Shown in pieces: positions 6,622 through 11,654 of a stretch of DNA of 11,654 nt; the stretch's first letter is position 1, and every line of letters starts with the position of its first letter. The notes under the pieces are model-generated. The model did not search any database, was not told the origin of the DNA, and worked only from the letters and a program-made list of their open reading frames with translations. Location of the stretch: NCBI GenBank assembly GCA_022793355.1, contig JAAWCR010000005.1:1-11654 (forward strand). The letters run 5' to 3'. This DNA is from Lawsonibacter sp. Lineage in GTDB: Bacteria; Bacillota; Clostridia; Oscillospirales; Oscillospiraceae. The position numbers and the translations under genes are program-made.

Positions 6622-6641
6622 GCTCTGCCCTTGATACGAAA

Positions 6642-6668
6642 AAAGTGCCGCCTGACAGGCGGCACTTT
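6642..6668. terminator. Bidirectional intrinsic terminator between rnfA and metF
   Basis: Perfect 11-base-pair stem AAAGTGCCGCC / GGCGGCACTTT (6642-6652 with 6658-6668) around the loop TGACA. On the minus strand it is followed by TTTTTTCG, a canonical U-tract that ends the metF operon. On the plus strand it is followed only by TTTCTCATTAT, a weaker tract ending the rnf operon. Confidence 0.88.
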
Positions 6669-6672
6669 CTCA

Positions 6673-7539
6673 TTATACCTTTCGAATCGACGAGATGCTT
6701 CCGGCAATTTCCTTGGCCACCTCCGGATTGTTCATGGTGTACAGGTGAATGCCCTCCACACCGCCGGCAATCAGGTCGGAAATCTGGTCGATGGCGTAGG
6801 CGATGCCAGCCTCTCTCAGCGCCTCCGGGTGATCGCCGTAGCGGGCCAGGATGCGGGTAAGCTTGCCGGGCAGGCTGGCTCCGCACATGGACACCATGCG
6901 CTGAATGGAGCTCTTGGACAGCACCGGCATAATGCCCGCCTCAATGGGGACGTTGATACCGGCGATGCGGGCCCGTTCCAGAAAGCGGAAAAAGTCCTCG
7001 TTGTCAAAGAACAGCTGGCTGACCAGGTGCTGTGCCCCCGCGTCCACCTTCTCCTTCAGGTGGCGGATATCGCTGACCAGATCCGGGCTCTCCAGATGTC
7101 CCTCGGGGTAACAGGCGGCGGACACGCCGAAGTCCCCCCGCTCCCGGATGTAGCGCACTAAGTCGCCGGCGTATTTGAAATCGGCCTTGGGGGGACAATC
7201 CGGGTTTACATCTCCCCGCAGGGCCAGAACGTTCTCCACTGCATCGGTTTTCAGGTCGGCCAGCAGTCGATCCACGTCCTCCTTTCCGGCGGCCACACAG
7301 GTCAGGTGGGCCATGGCAGGGATGTGGTACTGGTTCTCAATGAGGGCGGCAATCTCCCGGGTGGTCTGGTTCACCTTGGATCCGCCCGCCCCAAAGGTGA
7401 CGCTGATAAAATCGGGGCGGATGTCCTTCAAGCCGTCCAGCGTCCTGTAGATGCTGTCTACCGGGTCATTTTTCTTGGGAGGAAAGACCTCGCAGGAAAA
7501 CACAGTGCGTCCCTTGCCAAATAACTCGCATAATTTCAT
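6673..7539 (-). CDS. metF: 5,10-methylenetetrahydrofolate reductase
   Basis: A 288-residue cytoplasmic FAD enzyme that interconverts methylene- and methyl-tetrahydrofolate, supplying methyl groups for methionine synthesis and, in some anaerobes, one-carbon fluxes. The (beta/alpha)8 signatures are all visible: CEVFPPKK (catalytic-type Glu E17), SVTFGAGGS (46-54), AHLTC (77-81), ALRGD (106-110), YPEGH (144-148), QLFFDN (175-180), IEAGIMPV (199-206) and HLYTMNN (265-271). Length matches bacterial MetF. ATG 7539 is preceded by a modest AGAAAGAAG. It is the last gene of a minus-strand operon, 57 bases after exoA, and its stop is immediately followed by the terminator. No SAM riboswitch or T-box fits in that short gap. 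No partner methyltransferase gene is in view, so its pathway (methionine versus acetogenic-type) cannot be decided here. Confidence 0.96.
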   Translation of the reverse strand: MKLCELFGKGRTVFSCEVFPPKKNDPVDSIYRTLDGLKDIRPDFISVTFGAGGSKVNQTTREIAALIENQYHIPAMAHLTCVAAGKEDVDRLLADLKTDAVENVLALRGDVNPDCPPKADFKYAGDLVRYIRERGDFGVSAACYPEGHLESPDLVSDIRHLKEKVDAGAQHLVSQLFFDNEDFFRFLERARIAGINVPIEAGIMPVLSKSSIQRMVSMCGASLPGKLTRILARYGDHPEALREAGIAYAIDQISDLIAGGVEGIHLYTMNNPEVAKEIAGSISSIRKV

Positions 7540-7570
7540 TGTAATCGCTTCTTTCTGTCATATAGTACGG

Positions 7571-7591
7571 GGGGCAGCCTGCCGCCGCCCC
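7571..7591. other. GC-rich hairpin in the exoA-metF gap
   Basis: On the minus transcript GGGGCGGC pairs with GCTGCCCC (one G-U) around GGCAG, inside the 57-base gap before metF. No U-tract follows (CCGTACTATAT), so it is more likely a processing or stability element than a terminator. Function is inferred only. Confidence 0.3.
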
Positions 7592-7596
7592 TGCCA

Positions 7597-8355
7597 TCAA
7601 ATGTCCAGCTCCAGCAGCACCGGGCAATGGTCGCTGCCCTCAACGCCGGACAGGATCTCCGCTCGGAGTATTTTGTCCCTCAGGCGGTCGGAGACGATAA
7701 AGTAGTCGATACGCCACCCGGCGTTGTTTTTCCGGGCGCTGAACCGGTATGACCACCAGGAGTAGGCCCCCTCACGGTCCGGATAGAGGGCGCGGAAGGT
7801 GTCGGTAAAGCCGGAGGAGAGCAGGGCGGTCATCTTCTCCCGCTCCTGGTCGGAAAATCCGGCGTTCCCCCGGTTGGTCTTGGGGTTTTTCAGGTCGATC
7901 TCCTGGTGAGCCACGTTCAGGTCGCCGCAGTAAATCACCGGCTTGGTCTTGTCCAGGGACATAAGGTAGTCCCGCAAGTCGTCCTCCCACTCCATACGGT
8001 AGTCCAGGCGCTTCAATTCGTTCTGGGCATTGGGGGTGTAGCAGCACACCAGATAGAAGTTCTCATACTCCAGGGTAATCAGCCGGCCCTCGTGGTCGTG
8101 CCGGTCGATATCCATGCCATAGGCCTCGGCGGCAGGGGCGTGAGGCGTAAAGACGGCGGTGCCGGAATAGCCCTTCTTTTCGGCGGAGTTCCAGAACTCC
8201 AGCACCCCTTCCCCCAGGGGGACGTTCGCCTGCCCCCGCTCCATCTTGGTCTCCTGAAGACAGAGGAAGTCAGGCATATAACTTTGGTAAAAATCCAAAA
8301 ACCCCTTTTTCATACAAGCCCGCAGGCCGTTTACATTCCAGGAAATGAATACCAT
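7597..8355 (-). CDS. exoA: Exodeoxyribonuclease III / AP endonuclease (ExoA type)
   Basis: A 252-residue enzyme of the endonuclease/exonuclease/phosphatase fold, a length typical of Bacillus ExoA. It cleaves DNA 5' to abasic sites and removes 3' blocking groups in base excision repair. Active-site residues are all present: N7/N9 in NVNG, E35 in LQETK, Y106 in CYTPN, D145 and N147 in GDLNVAH, W214-D217 in GWRIDYF, and the catalytic pair D242-H243 in SDHCP. Its ATG shares one base with the stop of the upstream CBS gene (TAATG) and has GGAGGA about 5 bases upstream, so the two are probably translationally coupled. metF follows in the same operon. Family assignment is secure; the operon gives no clue to special regulation. 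Confidence 0.96.
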   Translation of the reverse strand: MVFISWNVNGLRACMKKGFLDFYQSYMPDFLCLQETKMERGQANVPLGEGVLEFWNSAEKKGYSGTAVFTPHAPAAEAYGMDIDRHDHEGRLITLEYENFYLVCCYTPNAQNELKRLDYRMEWEDDLRDYLMSLDKTKPVIYCGDLNVAHQEIDLKNPKTNRGNAGFSDQEREKMTALLSSGFTDTFRALYPDREGAYSWWSYRFSARKNNAGWRIDYFIVSDRLRDKILRAEILSGVEGSDHCPVLLELDI

Positions 8356-9611
8356 TATTCTCCTCCGTCCTCCTCAAGAACCCGCACCTGAATTTCCAGC
8401 ACCCGGCGGTGCTCCACCCGGGTCACGGTAACGTCCAGGCCCTCGGCCGCAAAGTGGTCCCCCGCCTCGGGGACTCGGCCCACCTGCTCCAGCACCCAGC
8501 CGGAGACAGTGGCTGCGTCGCAGCTTCCCTTCACCTGAAACAGGTCGTACATGTCGTCCAGGTCGGCGGAACAGGCAATCACATAGCTGCCGTCGGCCTG
8601 CTTCCGGAACATCTCAATTACCTCGTCGTGTTCGTCCCAGATTTCTCCCACCAGCTCCTCCAGAATGTCCTCCAGGGTGGCGATGCCCTGGGTTCCGCCG
8701 TACTCGTCCACCACTATAGCCATGTGGGCCTTGTTTTTCTGGAGGATGCGCAGCAGCTCGGACACCTTGGTATTGCCGGTAGTGTAAAACACCGGGGACT
8801 TGAGGTTGGTCACCATGGTCTCCCCCCGGTAGCGGGCAGCGTAGAAGTCCTTCTCATGGATAACCCCCACGATGTTGTCCACCGTCTCGTGGTAGATGGG
8901 GATGCGGGAGTAGCCTGTCTCCGCGAAGAGGGCGGCAATCTCCTCCATGGTGCTCTCCTCATCGGCGGCGGTCAAATCCACCCGGGGGGTGAGAATCTCA
9001 GACACCTCCAAGTCGTTGAACTCAATGGCGTTGCGAATTAAATCGCTCTCGTGCTCGTCCAAGCCGCCCTCGTTCTCCGCCTGGTCCACCATGCCCACCA
9101 GCTCCTCCTCGGTGATGCCGTCGTCCCCCTTGGAGCGAAACACCTTGCTCATCAGCCGCTTCCACTGACCGAACAGGAAATTCAGGGGGGTGAATACCAC
9201 CATAAACAGCTTAAGCAGGGGCTGGGCAAACATGGCGAAGTCCTCCGGCCGCTCCTTGGCCAGGCTCTTGGGGGTGATTTCACCAAAGACCAGGATGATG
9301 ATGGTCAGGGCCACGGTCGCCACGGTGGGGCCATACTGGTGGAACCACTTGGTACACAGCACGGTAGACACGGTGGTGGCGGTAATATTCACGATGTTGT
9401 TGCCAATCAGAATAGTGGAAAGCAGCCTGTCATACTCCTCCGCCAGCTCCAGGGTTTTGGCGGCCCGGCGGCTGCCATTCTCCGCCCGGTTTTTCAGGCG
9501 GATGCGGTTGAGGGAGGTGTAGGCTGTCTCGGTGGCGGAAAAATAGGCCGACATGACGACTAAAATTAAAAGAGTAACTATCATGGCGATACTGGCACTG
9601 TCTACTTCCAT
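8355..9611 (-). CDS. CNNM/CBS-domain membrane protein (hemolysin C / CorC-related, probable Mg2+/Co2+ efflux)
   Basis: From ATG 9611 the protein has 418 residues, typical of this family. Residues 1-~160 are the CNNM (DUF21) domain with hydrophobic segments near 8-25, 63-86, 96-112 and 126-148, and the motifs FSATETA (24-30) and GEITPKSLA (110-118). Two CBS domains span about 206-262 and 270-328 (ILTPRVD; HMAIVVDEYGGTQGIATLEDILEE region), and a CorC_HlyC domain (~340-412) ends the protein. Relatives are linked to magnesium/cobalt export and are regulated by nucleotide binding to the CBS pair; older names say hemolysin. Start choice: ATG 9611 follows AAAAAAGGAG by a long 14 bases; ATG 9638, nine codons earlier, has no ribosome site. 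It is the first gene of the CBS-exoA-metF operon, driven from 9760-9788. Confidence 0.92.
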   Translation of the reverse strand: MEVDSASIAMIVTLLILVVMSAYFSATETAYTSLNRIRLKNRAENGSRRAAKTLELAEEYDRLLSTILIGNNIVNITATTVSTVLCTKWFHQYGPTVATVALTIIILVFGEITPKSLAKERPEDFAMFAQPLLKLFMVVFTPLNFLFGQWKRLMSKVFRSKGDDGITEEELVGMVDQAENEGGLDEHESDLIRNAIEFNDLEVSEILTPRVDLTAADEESTMEEIAALFAETGYSRIPIYHETVDNIVGVIHEKDFYAARYRGETMVTNLKSPVFYTTGNTKVSELLRILQKNKAHMAIVVDEYGGTQGIATLEDILEELVGEIWDEHDEVIEMFRKQADGSYVIACSADLDDMYDLFQVKGSCDAATVSGWVLEQVGRVPEAGDHFAAEGLDVTVTRVEHRRVLEIQVRVLEEDGGE

Positions 9612-9673
9612 GGGGAACGAATCGACTCCTTTTTTCATAATAAATGTAATTTTTGCGGGGGGCATTTTCCTCG

Positions 9674-9690
9674 GGCGGCTGTAGGCCACC
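9674..9690 (-). other. Hairpin in the leader of the CBS gene
   Basis: In the ~142-base minus-strand leader, GGTGGC (9690-9685) pairs with GCCGCC (9679-9674, one U-G) around CTACA. The leader is long enough for a cis-regulatory RNA, but I could not match it to the M-box or yybP-ykoY (Mn2+) riboswitch patterns. Confidence 0.25.
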
Positions 9691-9759
9691 TCCATTGGCA
9701 AAAAACCGGTTTATTTCGCCGCGTATTGGGAAAACTTTCAATACACTGTTTAAGCAAGG

Positions 9760-9788
9760 AGTATACCACACCTGCCCGGGGAATGCAA
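9760..9788 (-). promoter_or_regulatory. Sigma-A promoter of the CBS-exoA-metF operon
   Basis: Minus strand: -35 TTGCAT (9788-9783), 17-base spacer, -10 TATACT (9765-9760). Predicted start is near 9753, producing a ~142-base untranslated leader before ATG 9611. Confidence 0.72.
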
Positions 9789-9850
9789 ACCTATTTTACC
9801 CTCCGGCTGAAAAGCTTCACATTTTTTTAACAAAAAAGGCGGGAAAAGGC

Positions 9851-9879
9851 TTGACGGCAGGGGACAGGCGTGATATAGT
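9851..9879 (+). promoter_or_regulatory. Strong sigma-A promoter of the rpmG-secE-nusG locus
   Basis: -35 TTGACG (9851-9856), 17-base spacer, -10 TATAGT (9874-9879). Runs of T and A (9822-9838) just upstream look like an UP element. Predicted start is near 9886. It is divergent from the CBS operon promoter 63 bases away. Confidence 0.8.
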
Positions 9880-9885
9880 AGGCGA

Positions 9886-10103
9886 TACCTGTGAAAAGGG
9901 GCTTTTTCTGCTGTCCGGATACGGTGTCCGGGGAGCGGACCCCTCTACCTACGGGACACAGGGAGGCAACTGCCGCGTTCCACCGTAGCTTTCGGGCGCC
10001 CTTGTGCGCTCTTTGTACGCTGGAGACGGCAAGAGGACAGGCCGTATCCGGCGTTTTTTCGCCCCGTGCGGTTTGCCCAAAAAATGAAGGAGGTGCCGAA
10101 CAA
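9886..10103 (+). promoter_or_regulatory. Long structured 5' leader upstream of rpmG, possible attenuator
   Basis: About 218 untranslated bases precede rpmG. A perfect 10-base-pair long-range helix joins CCGGATACGG (9915-9924) and CCGTATCCGG (10042-10051), extendable by TGTCC (9925-9929) with GGACA (10035-10039). Inside are CTACGG (9949-9954) with CCGTAG (9983-9988), GCGC (9996-9999) with GCGC (10006-10009) and CTCTT (10009-10013) with AAGAG (10031-10035), the last two sharing a base. CG plus six Ts (10054-10059) follow the closing strand, so the helix could act as a terminator. The alternative hairpin GGCG-T6-CGCC (10050-10063) would trap the U-tract in a loop. This suggests a terminator/antiterminator switch or a ribosomal-protein-type leader; I recognise no known RNA family. 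A proper rpmG ribosome site (AAGGAGG) lies downstream. Confidence 0.5.
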
Positions 10104-10271
10104 ATGGCAGCAAAAGCCGGCGCTCGCATTAAGATCACCCTGCGGTGCTCTGAGTGCAAGCAGAGAAACTACAACACATTCAAGAACAAAAAGAATACCC
10201 CCGACCGTCTGGAGTTGAACAAATACTGCCCCTTCTGCAGGAAGCACACCGTTCACAATGAGACGAAGTGA
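10104..10271 (+). CDS. rpmG: 50S ribosomal protein L33
   Basis: A 55-residue basic protein of the large ribosomal subunit. Two CxxC pairs (C15/C18 and C42/C45) mark the zinc-binding (C+) form of L33, with the family core ITLRCSECKQRNYNTFKNKKN and YCPFCRKHT. ATG 10104 is chosen because AAGGAGG lies at 10087-10093 and the protein then has standard length; the reading frame stays open further upstream into the leader, but that extension is untranslated RNA. Followed by secE after 36 bases, as in many Firmicutes. Zinc-dependent L33 genes can have zinc-independent copies elsewhere, which cannot be assessed here. Confidence 0.97.
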   Translation: MAAKAGARIKITLRCSECKQRNYNTFKNKKNTPDRLELNKYCPFCRKHTVHNETK

Positions 10272-10307
10272 TTGGCTCAACGCCTGAAATGAAAGAAGGG
10301 TATCCGA

Positions 10308-10565
10308 ATGGCTGAGAACGAAAAGGCCGTGCAGGCCAAAAAAGAGAAGAAAACCGACAAGCCCGGCTTCTTTACCCGCATGGGCAAGTGGTTCCGGGAT
10401 ATGAAGAGCGAGCTGAAAAAGGTCCAGTGGCCCACCCGCAAGCAGACCATCAACAACACGCTGATTGTCATCGCCTGCGTGGTGGTGGTTGGTGTGTTTA
10501 TCGCCCTGTTTGACTTTGTAGCCGGCGAGGCGATCGGCCTGCTCATCGGCGCCTTCAAAGGGTGA
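10308..10565 (+). CDS. secE: Preprotein translocase subunit SecE
   Basis: An 85-residue single-span SecE of the Gram-positive type, the essential clamp that stabilises the SecY channel. A charged, Lys-rich cytoplasmic N-terminus (1-35) leads to the conserved amphipathic segment ELKKVQWPTRKQ (35-46), then one hydrophobic transmembrane helix (about 51-70) and a short tail. ATG 10308 has AAGAAGGG 7 bases upstream. It sits between rpmG and nusG, the classic order. Its stop lies 5 bases before the nusG ATG. Confidence 0.97.
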   Translation: MAENEKAVQAKKEKKTDKPGFFTRMGKWFRDMKSELKKVQWPTRKQTINNTLIVIACVVVVGVFIALFDFVAGEAIGLLIGAFKG

Positions 10566-10570
10566 CGCGA

Positions 10571-11095
10571 ATGGCGGACAACGCAAACTGGTATGTGGTC
10601 CACACCTATTCCGGCTATGAGAACACGGTGAAGGCCACCATCGAAAAGTATGTCGAAAACCGCAGCATGCAGGAGCTGATTCACGAAATCAGCATCCCCT
10701 TGGAAACCGTCACTGAAATTACGGACAGCGGCCCCAAGGACGTGGAGCGCAAGGTGTTCCCCGGCTATGTCCTGGTAAAGATGGTGATGAACGACGAGAC
10801 CTGGCATGTGGTGCGCAATATCCGGGGCGTTACCGGCTTTTTGGGCGAGGGCAACAAGGCCATCCCCCTGAGCGAGGCCGACGTGGCCGCCCTGGGCGTG
10901 GAGAAGCGGGAAGTCGTGGTCAGTTATGAGCTGGGCGACACCGTGCGCATCACCGACGGCGCCCTCGAGTCCTTCCTGGGCACCGTGGACGAGATCGACC
11001 TGGACAACGGCAAGGTCCGGGTGGTGGTGTCCATGTTTGGACGCGAAACCCCCGTGGAGCTGGAGCTGGACCAGGTAGAACCGGCAAACACCTGA
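10571..11095 (+). CDS. nusG: Transcription termination/antitermination factor NusG
   Basis: A 174-residue elongation factor that binds the RNA polymerase clamp and links it to ribosomes or Rho. The NGN domain occupies ~5-105 with NWYVVHTYSGYEN, FPGYVLVKM (63-71) and WHVVRNIRGVTGFLG (78-92). The KOW domain spans ~120-172 with LGDTVRITDGALESFLGTVDEID and a FGRETPVELELDQVE end. ATG 10571 has AAAGGG 8 bases upstream and gives the normal length. A GTG at 10562 overlapping the secE stop is in frame three codons earlier, but would put the ribosome site too close. rplK follows after a 139-base gap. Confidence 0.97.
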   Translation: MADNANWYVVHTYSGYENTVKATIEKYVENRSMQELIHEISIPLETVTEITDSGPKDVERKVFPGYVLVKMVMNDETWHVVRNIRGVTGFLGEGNKAIPLSEADVAALGVEKREVVVSYELGDTVRITDGALESFLGTVDEIDLDNGKVRVVVSMFGRETPVELELDQVEPANT

Positions 11096-11134
11096 TCTGT
11101 GGGGTCCGGCCGCCTGGGCGGGCCACGCAATGGC

Positions 11135-11153
11135 GGGCGGATGATATCCGCCC
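11135..11153 (+). other. Hairpin in the nusG-rplK gap (first)
   Basis: Perfect 8-base-pair stem GGGCGGAT / ATCCGCCC (11135-11142 with 11146-11153) around GAT. TTACAGAAAAAA follows, so it is not a terminator. It lies in the leader of rplK, where L1-type autoregulation is known in other bacteria; any such role here is inference. Confidence 0.45.
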
Positions 11154-11181
11154 TTACAGAAAAAAACGCAGCAAAGTGGGA

Positions 11182-11196
11182 GGAGCGTTTCGCTCC
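11182..11196 (+). other. Hairpin in the nusG-rplK gap (second)
   Basis: Perfect 6-base-pair stem GGAGCG / CGCTCC (11182-11187 with 11191-11196) around TTT, 25 bases before the rplK ribosome site. It could modulate translation or protect the transcript after processing. No U-tract follows directly. Confidence 0.4.
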
Positions 11197-11234
11197 GCCA
11201 AACGACCACATTTTTCAAATGGAGGTGCTCTTTC

Positions 11235-11654
11235 GTGGCACAGAAAGTAACTGGATACGTAAAATTACAGATTCCCGCCGGCAAGGCGACTCCCGCCCCC
11301 CCGGTCGGTCCCGCCCTGGGTCAGCATGGCGTGAACATCGCCGCCTTCACCAAGGAGTTCAACGAGCGGACCAAGAACGACGTGGGCCTTATCATCCCCG
11401 TTATCATCACCGTCTACGCCGACCGCTCCTTCACTTTTATCACCAAGACGCCCCCCGCCCCCGTGCTGATTAAGAAGGCCTGCGGCATTGACAAGGCCTC
11501 CGGCGTGCCCAACAAGAACAAGGTGGCAACCATCAGCAAGGAGGACGTGCGTAAAATCGCCGATACCAAGATGCCCGACCTCAACGCCGCCTCCATTGAG
11601 GCCGCTATTAGCATGATCGCCGGTACTGCCCGCTCCATGGGTATCCTGGTGGGC
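11235..11654 (+). CDS. rplK: 50S ribosomal protein L11, cut by the right window edge
   Basis: The GTG-started frame gives 140 residues to the window end, against the usual ~141, so almost the whole protein is present. L11 binds the 23S GTPase-associated region and helps trigger stringent response through RelA. Conserved blocks are visible: QKVTGYVKLQIPAGKATPAPP (3-23), PVGPALGQHGVNI (23-35), FTKEFNERT (38-46), DRSFTFITKTPPAPVLIKKA (63-82) and MPDLNAASIEAA (113-124). GTG 11235 is preceded by GGAGGTG about 8-9 bases away. The gene order nusG-rplK is the classical one and rplA would be expected just past the edge. Confidence 0.97.
   Translation, partial: MAQKVTGYVKLQIPAGKATPAPPVGPALGQHGVNIAAFTKEFNERTKNDVGLIIPVIITVYADRSFTFITKTPPAPVLIKKACGIDKASGVPNKNKVATISKEDVRKIADTKMPDLNAASIEAAISMIAGTARSMGILVG

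Noticed and set aside
7540..7596. SAM riboswitch before metF
   Set aside because: The gap is only 57 bases and shows one simple hairpin; no S-box conserved core fits.
8409..9041. A 210-codon plus-strand open frame, and its neighbour 9051-9563
   Set aside because: Both are antisense to the CBS-domain gene, whose motifs are unambiguous.
9958..9980. T-box-like string AGGGAGGCAACTGCCGCG in the rpmG leader
   Set aside because: It only loosely resembles the T-box AGGGTGGNACCGCG. The transcript upstream is too short for a T-box stem I, and the terminator spacing is wrong.
9886..10060. 6S RNA or SRP RNA in place of a leader
   Set aside because: The SRP consensus (GGTCAGG...GGAAGGAAGCAGCC) is absent, and the internal structure is several hairpins rather than one long rod with a central bubble.

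Overview
The window reads as chromosomal DNA from a GC-rich, low-GC-lineage-derived Firmicute of the class Clostridia, most likely the gut Oscillospirales (Oscillospiraceae/Flavonifractor-like). This is inferred from strong AGGAGG-type ribosome binding sites, sigma-A promoters, a clostridial-type Rnf operon, YqeG and a 252-residue ExoA-type exonuclease III, together with high GC. No sequence search was run. Nearly the whole window is coding. I see no rRNA, tRNA, CRISPR array or insertion sequence.

Layout, left to right. (1) 1-1366, minus: a two-gene operon, yqeG (HAD phosphatase) followed by an endonuclease IV-like TIM-barrel gene that runs off the left edge. The two overlap by 4 bases and share a promoter at 1430-1458. 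(2) 1471-2274, plus: an unrecognised 267-residue protein with a faint, catalytically degenerate GH18-like pattern. (3) 2289-2828: a small, AT-richer, divergent pair, a 70-residue helical protein (minus) and a 72-residue Xre-type repressor (plus). They share an 80-base intergenic region with overlapping promoters and three GATATC palindromes. (4) 2932-6621, plus: an unusual Rnf operon (rnfC, an in-frame rnfD-rnfG fusion, rnfA) with its own strong promoter and a hairpin terminator. No rnfE or rnfB is present. (5) 6673-9611, minus: a three-gene operon transcribed CNNM/CBS membrane protein, exoA (exonuclease III), metF, driven from 9760-9788. (6) 9851-11654, plus: the conserved rpmG-secE-nusG-rplK locus with a strong promoter and a roughly 218-base structured leader. 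rplK is cut by the right edge.

How the parts work together. The Rnf genes would form a membrane ferredoxin/NAD-linked ion-pumping redox complex. Both covalent-FMN subunits (D and G) are here one polypeptide, and two canonical subunits are not encoded at the locus. The rpmG-secE-nusG-rplK block links ribosome assembly, protein export and transcription elongation. The metF/exoA/CBS operon mixes one-carbon metabolism, DNA repair and probable ion homeostasis with no obvious common pathway.

The best candidate for something undescribed is the compact Rnf variant: D-G fusion, no E or B at the locus, and a displaced cluster cysteine in RnfA. Next come the structured leader in front of rpmG and the GATATC-operator Xre module.
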